NCBI GenBank assembly: GCA_029237695.1
Contig: CM055279.1
Location: forward strand, 63,151,586 to 63,215,585
DNA: 64,000 nt
Direction of reading: 5' to 3'
Source of the DNA: Conchocele bisecta
Lineage: Eukaryota > Mollusca > Bivalvia > Lucinida > Thyasiridae
Below, in pieces: positions 1 to 9,159 of the stretch; position 1 is the stretch's first letter, and the number at the start of each line of letters is the position of its first letter. A model generated the notes under the pieces. The model was not told the origin of the DNA, did no database searches, and worked only from the letters and a program-made list of their open reading frames with translations. Position numbers and translations under genes: made by a program.

Positions 1-31
1 GCTATTTTTTTTTAAAAAATTATTAATATCT

Positions 32-364
32 TTATAAGCGATATCGTAGAAATGTATATTCGTAAATAAATCGTTGGGTTTTAACAATTATATAATACAC
101 CTTAGTTTCATATCCGATACGCATTATCCGTCTTAATGTTTGTATTTGCCTCTTGTATAGTTGACATAATTGCCGGTATAATATTGTAAATGCAACGTTT
201 TTATCGGAGCGTAATAAATTACGCTGGTATTTCATGTATTCGATATCGCCTAGTGTTCTCATTTTATAGAATTTATATATAGGACTATAACACCCGTATT
301 CTTCATAAATTTCTTCAACACAGTTATTAAAAACTTTCAATTCCAATTGTATTGTATTATCCAT
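32..364 (-). pseudogene. Small tandem paralogue B, unknown family, probably frameshifted
   Basis: The reading frame starts at the ATG at 362-364 (MDNTIQ...) and runs 110 aa. An upstream TTG in frame exists, but the sister ORF also starts MDN, so this ATG is preferred. The middle shares a strongly conserved block with the ORF at 393-779 (EYMKYQRNLLR, DKNVAFTIL, then RQLC and YK-QI), so the two are paralogues. Near residue 95 the DNA homology continues but the frame differs by one base. In the other frame the conserved FYDIA ending reappears and runs toward the window edge. I read this copy as frameshifted, or as having a new C-terminus. It has no introns, is basic and Tyr/Arg-rich, and has no signal peptide or membrane segment. 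I do not recognise the family. Alternatives are a host multigene family or a captured element or virus gene family. Confidence 0.42.
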
Positions 365-392
365 TTTCTCTAATAGTTGTTTTTTTTTCTGT

Positions 393-779
393 TCAATAAT
401 TTCCAATTTCTTCTAATAATTTTCCAATTTCTTCGTTAAAAGCGATATCGTAGAAACGCATATCCGTAAACGAATCTTTGATTTTAAACTGTTTTATAAA
501 ATTAGTTTGATAATATTTTGGTAGTGTTTCTCCTATCCAATTGATCCTATTTAGTCGCTTCATTACACAAATTTGATCCTTATACCGGCGACATAATTGT
601 CGGTTTAATATTGTAAATGCAACGTTTTTATCACAGCGTAATAAATTACGCTGATATTTCATGTATTCGATACAACATAGTATTGTCATTTTACCGTGTT
701 TTAATACTGTAGAAACAGAGTAAAATTCTCCATAAAAGTCATTACAAAATTCCAATTCGTTGCGTATTTTATTATCCAT
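393..779 (-). CDS. Small tandem paralogue A, unknown family, 128 aa
   Basis: This intact 128-aa frame starts with ATG at 777-779 and has no intron. Residues about 37-72 (EYMKYQRNLLR, DKNVAFTIL, RQLCRRYK) match the ORF at 32-364 almost perfectly. The N-termini match only in MDN and the C-termini match in RFYDIA. The stop lies 28 bp before the start of the sister ORF, giving a compact head-to-tail pair. An 18-bp AT palindrome sits 3 bp upstream of the start. The protein is basic, rich in Tyr, Arg, Lys and Asn, and likely helical, with no recognised domain. Compact spacing and the lack of introns are unlike the other host gene in this window (47865-63263). Function unknown. Confidence 0.48.
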   Translation of the reverse strand: MDNKIRNELEFCNDFYGEFYSVSTVLKHGKMTILCCIEYMKYQRNLLRCDKNVAFTILNRQLCRRYKDQICVMKRLNRINWIGETLPKYYQTNFIKQFKIKDSFTDMRFYDIAFNEEIGKLLEEIGNY

Positions 780-782
780 TTT

Positions 783-800
783 GTTATAATATATTATAAC
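783..800. promoter_or_regulatory. Perfect AT palindrome just upstream of paralogue A
   Basis: GTTATAATATATTATAAC reads the same on both strands and lies directly 5' of the ATG at 779 on the minus strand. It contains TATA-like sequence and could be a core promoter or a protein-binding dyad. There is no direct evidence for activity, and AT-rich palindromes also arise by chance. Confidence 0.2.
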
Positions 801-1079
801 CTATTAAATTTATCTGTTCAATTGGACGTGAAAATAACATGATGTATTTATGACACCAATATAATTGGACTACAATTCGACATCGAAGAAATAAATTAGC
901 TATATTGGAGGAGAAAAATGAGGTGTTGGAATAAACTATCTCATTGAAATTAATTTTGTAAAATAATTATTTTCTCATAAATTTCCTCGTGGGGGTATTA
1001 TAGGGGGTTGCAAATTTATGAATTTGCTGTCGGGAGATAATTTCCTCGTTAACCAATTTTTGATTTTTCGGGGGTGGTG

Positions 1080-1149
1080 GGAGTAGTATATGGGGGTGGA
1101 AATGATGCCACCGTAGGTGGTATCATTTTGACTCCCTATATACTACTCC
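1080..1149. repeat. 70-bp foldback element
   Basis: The sequence folds on itself with about 33-bp arms around a GTA centre. The outer arms pair GGAGTAGTATAT with ATATACTACTCC and the inner arms pair GATGCCACC with GGTGGTATC. A few mismatches indicate some age. It is short for an autonomous element and codes for nothing. Confidence 0.7.
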
Positions 1150-1349
1150 TTAACGTTACATGTATTCCGGAATATGTAGGTTTTACATTCTCTAAACGGT
1201 TTATTAGCTACACATTTTCCGCTTTATATGCAACAGGTTGCTCTATATCGCTACACCACGCTACACAGTAAAACTATGCGTAATAACATTTACACTTCGC
1301 GCACGAATATATAGAAAATATAGAAAACACCTACAGGTTGTTGACGCCG

Positions 1350-1410
1350 GATTTTGATAGCACATGAGAATCGTCTCCACTGGAGACGATTCTCATGTGC
1401 TGTCAAAATC
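1350..1410. repeat. 61-bp foldback, 30-bp arms with one-base centre
   Basis: The arms of GATTTTGAYAGCACATGAGAATCGTCTCCA-type sequence differ at one position and are separated by a single C. The GCACAT-AGAATCGTCT core recurs in the hairpin at 22165-22205 and more weakly at 11003-11041, which makes it a dispersed palindrome family. Confidence 0.78.
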
Positions 1411-1820
1411 AGTTTTTTGTATACTTCGCTATATTGTTATTGAGAGACAATTTTACAATATGACACAAACTTATATGACACAAAAATATTGCCATAAACT
1501 TACATACTAAAGTGTGTATTAGCAAAGTTCTTAGGTCACTCTATATGGAGTAGGGAGTAAGCAAAGAACGCTTCAAACGCACATTTGGAATAACTATTCC
1601 GTCAAAACTCTTATGTAATGCAGTGTAATGCAATGTAATTAGAGTTATGTATTCAGAACTTACCGGTTTATGACTTGTCACATGGACATATGAACGGACG
1701 TACGGATAGGATGACAATAGTATCCAAAGTAGCGGCTATAAGGAATAACTTGAGATATATTCGATTATAACATATGTGTCTATAATTACATGGAAGTCAT
1801 AACAGCTACTATGGTATTGA
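1411..1820. other. No gene seen
   Basis: AT-rich sequence with no coding signal, recognisable RNA gene or strong repeat. It contains short direct repeats such as TATATGACACAA and TGCAATGTAAT variants. Confidence 0.5.
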
Positions 1821-1824
1821 GTAA

Positions 1825-2156
1825 AGGTACATGCACACTCAGTAGGCACAACATGTTATTTATAGCACAGACATCATCTGACACATTTTCTGGCAAACTA
1901 AGCATTCATTCACCATTATCCCACGTATTGATTGGCATTATGATACATTTTATATCCGATGTAAATTTCCACACTGATATCAGCGGCGATAACAGTGTTT
2001 CCTTAAAATGTGAACGGACATGATTCATATTTATTTCTCTGTATATCTGTATTGCGGGCACTTGTAATTTTTAGAACTGGTGGAATAGTTACACAATTAT
2101 TCACTTGTTTAATTCCTATAAAGAACATGTTGTTCCTATTGAGTGGGCATGTACCT
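1825..2156. mobile_element. TTAA-flanked MITE, copy 1
   Basis: Terminal inverted repeats begin AGGTACATG, continue through CACTCAGTAGGCACAACATGTT on the left, and are mirrored on the right. Flanks are GTAA at left and TTAA at right, consistent with a TTAA target duplication with one mutation. Related copies are at 21392-21776, 45628-46129, 61303-61673 and 58811-58920. TTAA targets are typical of piggyBac-like elements, so this may be a non-autonomous piggyBac derivative. The superfamily is inferred, not shown. Confidence 0.72.
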
Positions 2157-2160
2157 TTAA

Positions 2161-2456
2161 GTGCATGTAATGACATTATTACATTATTATAATGCATGTT
2201 TACAATATATTTCACAATCTTTTAGTCAAGAAAACTATAAAAGTATATATATATATCTTACCTGTGTTAACTGATTTCTAGTCTTTATCCTGCCGGCGAA
2301 TACTGATGTAAAACGAAAAATTTAATTATTATGCACTATGGTAAAAACAACCTATCTGGACAGTTGCCAAATCCATTGATCGCTTCGTGGAAAATATATG
2401 GAAGATATCTAATTGAACATGTATTGTGAGTACACGTTGACCTGTGAGTTTAATCA
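2161..2456. other. No gene seen
   Basis: AT-rich sequence with a short (TA)n run near 2250. No coding or structural RNA signal. Confidence 0.5.
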
Positions 2457-2550
2457 TATGAACGCCAAATCTACATAAACTCAAATAATTAATGCTAGCT
2501 CTGAAAGGTAGTAACGAATTATTTGGAGCTAGCTTTAAATATTAATGATA
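2457..2550. mobile_element. Partial copy of the CCAAATCTACATAAAC element
   Basis: CCAAATCTACATAAAC, TAATTAATGCTAGCTCT and TTTGGAGCTAGCT occur in the same order as in the fuller copy at 46378-46536. Only about 95 bp is present. Confidence 0.55.
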
Positions 2551-2554
2551 GATA

Positions 2555-2695
2555 TGCAGAAGAGTCTCTGTCTTTGTGTAGTTTCGTTGTGCGAGTCTCT
2601 GTCTCTTCGTAGTTTTATTGCGTGCGTCGTCGTTTCTCTCTCTCTCTCTCTCTTCTTTCTCTCTCTCTTCACTCTCTCTCTCTCTCTCTCTCTCC

Positions 2696-2763
<68 letters not shown>

Positions 2764-3165
2764 TCTCTCTCTTTGTAGTTTCGTTGCGCGAGTCACTGTC
2801 TCGTTGTAGTTGCGTTTCGCGGGTCTTTGTATCCTTGTAGTTCCGTTACGTGCGTCGTCTCTGTCTCATGGTAGTTCCGTTGCGCGAGTCTTTGTCTCAT
2901 TGTTGTTCCGTTGCATGCGTCGTTTCTGTCTCATGATAGTTCCGTTGCGCGAGTCTTTGTCTCCTTTTAGGTCTGTGTATTCCCGTTGCGTGCTTATTCT
3001 CTGTCTATTCGCAGTTCCGTTGCGCACGTCTCTATTTATTTGCAGTTCCGTTGCGAGTCTCTGTTTCTTTGCAGTTCCGTTGCGCGTCTCTGTCTCTTTG
3101 CAGTTCCGTTGCGCGAGTCTCTGTTTCTTTGCAGGTCCGTTGCGCGAATCTCTGTCTCCTTGCAT
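2555..3165. repeat. Minisatellite of GTTCCGTTGCGCGAGTCTCTGT units with nested (CT)n
   Basis: About fifteen degenerate units of roughly 30-38 bp alternate GTTCCGTTGCG with AGTCTCTGTCTC and a TTTGCA or CATGGTA spacer. Between 2634 and 2772 the array is replaced by a long (CT)n tract, which looks like expansion of the CTCTGTCTC part of a unit. The long Ser/Leu and Arg/Glu frames through this block are translation of simple repeat, not genes. Confidence 0.85.
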
Positions 3166-3180
3166 TATAATTTAAAATAA

Positions 3181-3847
3181 ATCATAACTCAAAGAAATCG
3201 GAAACTAGATAAACACAATATATATATTTGATGCAAATATATAAGCAGACACTATCGTTCAAACATGTAATTATTGGTTTCATCCATGTTCCTCTTATAT
3301 TCACATCATTACTATCAGGAGGCATGTAAAATGTAACATTGCATGTTGCATTACAAAACCATAGAAACGTTATCATTTTAAATGTACATATGTATGTATG
3401 GTTTGAATGTTGCAAGCTGGTGTTATATTCCTATCTTCATATATGTTTTCTCCTATCAATAAACTCACTTGAAACCATTATCTTTTATCTTTAATCTCAT
3501 TCACTAGATTTAGTTATCCCCCTCTTTCTATATACCCTATAAAAAACGTCAATGTCAATGTAAATAACACATATATCTGTTTCTGTGTATGAAATGTACA
3601 TGTATTTTAAGAATAAATGGTAATGACACTCTTGCGACACTCTGGCCAATATATATTAAATTAGTCATTAAATGTTCAGCCGCTATATTGATAACTGATG
3701 TTACGCTTTGTGTCATCAGTTCACGAGACGCAAAGCAAATTACCGCCCACACACGCTGTCACTTCGTGTCACACCGCCAATCACATGCTAGCATAGCGAT
3801 TCAAAATCACGTTTAGGGGCGGAGCTTCGCGAGTGGGTTGGTAAACA
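3181..3847. other. No gene seen
   Basis: AT-rich non-coding sequence. There are short frames but none with domain features or consistent composition. Confidence 0.5.
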
Positions 3848-3959
3848 AGAAGTACGTTATAGTTCACATATCGAATTTGTAATAAATTAAATTCTCGATC
3901 GCTATCGCTCGCTACGAAATTAATGTATTAAACATTCAATATGTGAACTATAACTTCTA
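3848..3959. repeat. Inverted-repeat element with GTTATAGTTCACATAT arms
   Basis: The left arm AGAAGT-acgt-TATAGTTCACATATCGAAT pairs with ATTCAATATGTGAACTATAACTTCT on the right. A 4-base insertion interrupts the left arm. The spacer is about 58 bp and contains CGATCGCTATCGCTCGCTACG. Likely a small MITE or foldback. Confidence 0.65.
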
Positions 3960-4160
3960 CATAAAGTTCATCCTGATCGGCTCGGAAACATTGTTATTAT
4001 ATTCCTCTACTCGACCAGCCTCGGAATTCCTACGGGTTCCATAGTCTTACCTAATAAGTTCGATATAGTAAATCACACTAGCCTGGCATGATCTATGTTT
4101 GAGGCAATGTTGCTAACAAGATATACGACAATACTAGGCTAGTGTCTGATGTGTATTCTG

Positions 4161-4404
4161 ATATGTGGCTGTGACTGGAGAAATGTGGCTTATGGGATTT
4201 GTGACCTGTGTAGCTCCAGATCAAATAGCACATTCCTGCAGCCTGCTAACGATCTATATTCATTGTTAGAAACATCACGGATGTTTCATTCATGGAATGG
4301 CGAATAGTGCAGATCCTGATCAGACTGAGCGGATGCACAGGCTGATCTGGATCTACACTGGTCGCGAAACCCGTAAGCCCCATTTCTCCACTAACAGAAA
4401 TATA
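4161..4404. mobile_element. Degraded short TIR repeat (GGATCTACACTG family)
   Basis: The left end ATATGTGGCTGTGACTGGAG matches the left arm of the better-preserved copy at 17975-18208. The interior has GTGCAGATCCTGATCAG and CTGATCTGGATCTACACTGG, which recur around 10500, 10750, 18050, 22630 and 33890. The right arm (CCCATTTCTCCAC...) is decayed. This is a common bivalve-type repeat. Confidence 0.6.
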
Positions 4405-4560
4405 TCAAGGTTATCCGGAACGGCCATGAAACGTGTAGGAAGTATTAGGCTCGTGTTTATGATATTTATTAAAGCTTAACCTAATTTAGTATGAAATCGG
4501 TAAATTTTAAAAGTAATTTACTATAGACTATCATATTAAATCATTAAGATCCATATAGTG

Positions 4561-4969
4561 CGGAGCCCCGCAGGGACGTAGAATTCTTTTTTATTAATTC
4601 GTTCCGACGCCATAACAATTCGTTCCCACGAAATAACAATTCGTTCCCTCAATTAAACAATTCATTCCCTCGAATTAACAATTAACAATTCGTGGGTACA
4701 ATTGTTAAATTGAGGGAATTAATTGTTTTTTCGTGGGAACGAATTGTCTTTTCGTGGGAACAAATTGTCAATTCGAGGGAACGAACTGTTATTTCGTGGG
4801 AACGAATTGTTCATTTGTCGGAACGAATTGTTATATCGTTGGAACGAATTGTTATATCGTTGGAACGAATTGTTAATTCGAGGGAATAAATTATTAAATT
4901 GAGAGAATGAATTTTTATTTCGTGGGAACGAATTAATACAATGAAATCCATGTCCCTTGCGGGGCTCCG
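4561..4969. mobile_element. CGGAGCC-TIR element with internal 20-bp palindromic array, copy 1
   Basis: The ends are CGGAGCCCCGCAGGGAC and its complement GTCCCTTGCGGGGCTCCG, with TG (left) and TA (right) flanks, consistent with a TA target. The interior is an array of about 20-22 bp units of the type CGTGGGAACGAATTGTTA. Units left of about 4690 are on one strand and units to the right are on the other, so the whole element is a large imperfect foldback. A second copy lies 600 bp away at 5585-5927. It encodes nothing. Confidence 0.78.
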
Positions 4970-5059
4970 TAATATATAACATAAGTGGAGGCATAGAGTA
5001 CAAGCCAAACAAGACATACAGCACGTTCTACAATCAGTGGTGGATCTGGAGGGAGGATC

Positions 5060-5110
5060 AGGGGTGTATCCCCCGCCTCCCCCATCCCACCCCACCCCAC
5101 CCCATCCCCC

Positions 5111-5154
<44 letters not shown>

Positions 5155-5178
5155 CCCCCCCACCCCCCCCCCCCCCCC
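5060..5178. repeat. C-rich homopolymer tract
   Basis: A low-complexity run of CCCCACC and poly-C. It is likely to contain assembly length errors. The proline- or glycine-only frames across it are artefacts. Confidence 0.9.
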
Positions 5179-5180
5179 GC

Positions 5181-5584
5181 GTTCAGCCACGGAGTTTACA
5201 TATACAGCTTACCACCAGCTGCAGTCTGAATATAAATGCCATAAAGCACAAGAAAGTACATTTCCGGACATCTAGATTTAAAGATCTTTACGGGGGCATT
5301 CAACTCATTTATTCATGAATTAACATAACACATAATGTACTTGTGGGAGACACTGTACTTATACAACTGCATTGTTATTATCATTTCTCGCTTCTTTCTG
5401 TTTAGCAATACGTTACATGTAGTAGACATGTCAATACTGAGCTATGTGTTGTATAGTCCAATCACTTCACCCGGCACTCTGGGTTTTCTTGTCAGTAATC
5501 AGTTTGTGATCTGATGTCGTTTTCTAACGCGTCTTCCCCCCCCCCCCCATAAATAGTCAACACCGACTTTTCTATGCTATTATA
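5181..5584. other. No gene seen
   Basis: Non-coding spacer between the two CGGAGCC elements, with a second short poly-C run at about 5537-5549. Confidence 0.5.
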
Positions 5585-5927
5585 CGGAGCCGCACAGGTG
5601 AAATGAATCTTTGTTTATTAATTTGTTCCCTCGAAATACATGTAACAACTCGTTCCCTCAATTTAACAATTCGTTCCCTAGAATTAACAATTCGTTTCCA
5701 CGATGTAACAAATCGCATTAACAATTCGTTCCCACGATATAACAATTCGTTCTCACTAATTGTTATTGTTATTTCGTGGGAACGAATTGCTAAGTGGGAA
5801 CGAATTGTTCAATTGAGGGAACGAATTATTAATTCGTGGGAACGAACTCTTAATTCGTGGGAGCGAATTGTTAAATTGCGGGAACGAATTAATAAAAAAC
5901 AAATTATATGTCCCCTGCGGGGCTCCG
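5585..5927. mobile_element. CGGAGCC-TIR element, copy 2
   Basis: CGGAGCC at left and CTGCGGGGCTCCG at right, both flanked by TA. The interior carries the same CGTGGGAACGAATTGTTAATT units, in opposite orientation on the two sides of about 5757. The left TIR has lost part of the CCCGCAGGG stretch. Confidence 0.78.
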
Positions 5928-6033
5928 TATCGTATCTCCATTAAAGAGAAAGTGCGGAATTATTTTTAGAATTAATGACAAATGCTGCAGATCCCTATGG
6001 TCTGGCTTTGAAACTACATCCCATGTCACATGA

Positions 6034-6340
6034 TGTAGAGAATGCAGGAAATGGCTTCCTCAATTCAACATTTTCCGGGGGGTCACGCTCCCGGACCCCC
6101 CTAGGGTCCCAACTCCCTCACACCGCTCAGTCGACAAATGAGCATATCCCGATTTTTTCGATTTTTTTTTTAAGAAATATTGAGCGTAGAATGCAGGAAA
6201 TGGCTTCCTCAATTCAATTTTTTTACGGGGGGGCATGCCCCCGGACCCCCCTAGCCAACTCCCTCGCACCGCTCAGTCGACGAACGAGCATACCTCGTTC
6301 AAGTTCCATGTGGGCCCCCCCCCCCCCCACCCCCCCCCGT
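6034..6340. repeat. Tandem duplication of a G/C-tract repeat
   Basis: Two ~150-bp units each contain AATGCAGGAAATGGCTTCC, a GGGGG block, CCCGGACCCCCCTAG and ACCGCTCAGTCGAC. A C-rich run and CATCCGCCACTGG follow. The GGGGGCATGCCCCCGGACCCC style matches the sequence at 46795-46992, suggesting the tail of a dispersed retroelement or SINE. Confidence 0.65.
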
Positions 6341-6430
6341 TTGGTGAAATCCTACATCCGCCACTGGGTATGGTCAACTCTACAAAGAGCTTTAAGATAC
6401 AAAAATATAACCCCAGACGCATCTTCAAAA

Positions 6431-6547
6431 TCGGAGAATCGACAACCGCAAATATTCATACGCAGTGAATATGTCGTATTGACAGGATATCAACAAGTTT
6501 CACGGCACCGTGTTTCACGGCACATACGTACTGTGTTGGCGGGATAA
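6431..6547. repeat. TTTCACGGCACCGTG module, copy 1
   Basis: A ~117-bp block running from TCGGAGAATCGACAACCGCA through CATACGCAGTGAAT, GTATTGACAGGATATC and TTTCACGGCACCGTG to TGTTGGCGGGATAAA. The same block is at 9657-9724, 45186-45328 and, reversed, 58356-58463. The borders are shared, so this is a dispersed element rather than chance. Confidence 0.72.
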
Positions 6548-6635
6548 AGCCTCAAAATCCACTGAAGTTGGACAAAATTGCAACATTTAGTTTCTCAACT
6601 GTTTTCAAGTATTTCATATTAGTTCTTGAAAAAGA

Positions 6636-7530
6636 AAAGTCCAAGATAGCCGCCATTGAAATGAAACAAAAATATAAGTAATAAAATCGGAACTAATCAC
6701 GAAATCAGATGCAGTCAGTATATGTGGATGAATAACATAAATCGAACAAACATAGAGTAATATTAAATTGAATGCGCGTTGTATGCAAGCCAGAATCCAA
6801 AATGACCGCCAAGATAAATGTAAAAAATACACGCTTTTGACAATTGACAATATTTTTGTTTGTAAAATGTAAAGAAAAATTCCACAAGTAGTTTCTAAAT
6901 TGAATTTAGCTTAATGGTGTATTTACATTTCAGGGAAATATGTCTGCAAAAATATAAATTGGTGAAACTCCCTAAAATAGGTGCAATCCATAATGGCCGC
7001 CATTGAAGTAAAAATCAATCTCTATGTAAAAGACAGGTAAATCTAATTTATAACGCAGAAGCAAGGTATATTTATTTATATGTTAATGATTAAGATAAAT
7101 GCAAATTGATTTTAGCTATATTTTTTAAAGTTATTATCGATCAAAGTCCAAGATGGCCGCCAAAATGTAGAAAGAAAACTTACCAATATTTTAGTAAGGC
7201 AGCACAAACTATTATATTACACCTTTTTGACAATTTTCGTCAGGGAATTTCATATCAATTATATGTTTTCATCGTAAATAAAATAAACAAATCACAATAT
7301 ACCATAAAACGCAGGATATCTCTCAATCAAGATGACTGTAATTGCAGCAAGTAGGAAAAACACCACGATGAACGATGTCAACCTTATTTATCAAATTTAA
7401 TTCAAAGAATGGTGCACTGTTCATCGTGATATACATGTACAGGTATATATAAATGATAAACGGATGTTCAATTTAATGTGTTTGATATTTTTAATTAATG
7501 TCCTAAATAATTCAAAATGGCCACCAAAAT
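6636..7530. repeat. Degenerate array around AAGATGGCCGCC
   Basis: TCCAAGATGGCCGCCA-like cores occur near 6642, 6796, 6988, 7147 and 7514 in otherwise AT-rich DNA, about 150-190 bp apart except for the last step. Sequences between cores are weakly similar (AAATATAA, TTTAGC, AAACTT). This looks like an old tandem array. Related cores appear near 40545, 40715 and 40845. Confidence 0.55.
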
Positions 7531-7959
7531 TACTAAGAATACAAACTTAGTCTCTGTAGTATGTAAAATGATGTATTAGGCTGTGAAATTGTATCCATTA
7601 GGTTATCACTGTAACCATGTTTGATACTAACTGGATTAATATTAATCAGTTTCATATTGGGAAAATCGTTTTAGATGTGTATTCAATGGGAAATGCCAAT
7701 AGCAAACAATGTTTGTGGCTATATTGTAATGGAAATTTACGAATACAGGATCAATAGCCTCAAAGATAACAGGTAAGTATATGCTACTACATGTAGCCGG
7801 AACGACCTCGACATTGGGGTGGTGGAAAAAAAGAAATATTGATGGTGGTAATATGCTAGTGGTGTCATGAAAATGCTTGATATTCAGACACTTTAAAATG
7901 AGATTTATATCATGTATACAGTGCAGTTTCCGTTTTTGTTCCACCGTAGACAACACTTG
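7531..7959. other. No gene seen
   Basis: AT-rich, no convincing coding or RNA signal. Confidence 0.5.
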
Positions 7960-8310
7960 CAAACTCAACGCGAACGCAACGCGAACGCAACGGTTTGCTG
8001 TAGCGTTGTATACGTTGTTTAAACGTATAATACGGTTCGTACACGTGTAATACACATTGTCAAACCGTTTAGTTTAAAAGCGTTGTATACGTTGTTTAAA
8101 CGTATAATACGGTTCGTACACGTGTAATACACATTGTCAAACCGTTTAGTTTTAAAGCGTGTAATACGTTTAGCTTCAAGGCGTATAACACGCTTTGGCG
8201 TATACATATGTAGCGAGGTGAAATAGTTGAAACGTGTACAACGCTTTACCTGGAAGCGTGTAGCTATATGAAAGCGTTGAAACGTGTACAACGGTTACAC
8301 GTTTTAAACA
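7960..8310. repeat. CGTGTAATACG / CGTTTAAACG word array, left block
   Basis: Short related words (GCGTTGTATACG, GTTTAAACG, ACACGTGTAATACAC, AACGTGTACAACG) recur without one fixed period. Within it, 8003-8156 is a near-perfect 77-bp tandem duplication. The words are rich in CpG and partly self-complementary. The same vocabulary returns at 9160-9590. Confidence 0.7.
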
Positions 8311-9159
8311 CAATACCTGTTCGGCCCCGATCTCTTCGAGGCGTCCTTGTTTCGTCCATTTTAAAATATCGCGAATACATACCCTCAGATCGAGTTCAAA
8401 GTACATCGGCGGTGTGATTTAGCACTTCAATTGATCCCTAATCCCTGATGACTAATGAGTCACGCTTTTAACACGACAGATGTACCTTGTCGTTTATCAA
8501 AATGTTTGAGAATTGTAGATCACGTGAGCCGGCTCATCAGGATCTGCGGCATTTCTATGTACATTTTATATACACAAACATGACGCCTAATACAGCGTAA
8601 TGTAACAGGTCCTAACTTAATATGGAATAGCCCGGGCCGATAGTCCGTGTCAGTTAATTGGGGTTAAATATTACGAACACACATAAACACAGTGCATGGT
8701 TTCTTTATTTTATTTTAACATCATCAGAAATGGCGAGTGTAGGAACTCTCGTATTATCTTTACGCTGAAGCCAGTCTATTTCAGTCACTAATCCGCTATA
8801 CACCTGTGCCACGCGTGTGTTAAGATTAATCGATATTTGGAGAAACTGAATACACAGCGAGCTGCACACTGGTTTAACATGGATATGGCCCGCGGATATG
8901 TGTCATAAATTACTTGGTGGTCAAAACCGGTAAATTTACAAGGTTTATAGCGAAATAGCAGCCGACTGGCAATTTTTCTGGGACCGATTTTTAAGACTAG
9001 TTTTCAAATCTCAATCGGTCTGAGAGTTCAAAAATCGGTCCAGAACCGGAAAACTGAAAGTGTTAGAAGCCCTGCAGTGAGTCTAGAAGTATATATACAC
9101 ACACGAAGAACGATCAGAGCATGCGCATTCTACGCGATACAAGGTTGGCATACCAAAAC
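8311..9159. other. No gene seen
   Basis: Unique-looking sequence between the two CGTGTAATACG blocks. It includes a GAGCCGGCTCATCAGGATCTG fragment near 8530 that belongs to the GGATCTACACTG repeat family. Confidence 0.5.

Noticed and set aside
2542..2840. Long overlapping frames on both strands
   Set aside because: They are translations of the (CT)n tract (Ser-Leu or Arg-Glu repeats), open in several frames because of the simple repeat.
2810..3175. 121-residue plus frame
   Set aside because: It runs through the GTTCCGTTGCG minisatellite. Periodic composition and no domain.
4933..5318. Gly- or Pro-rich frames
   Set aside because: Poly-C/poly-G tract, likely with length errors; no protein.
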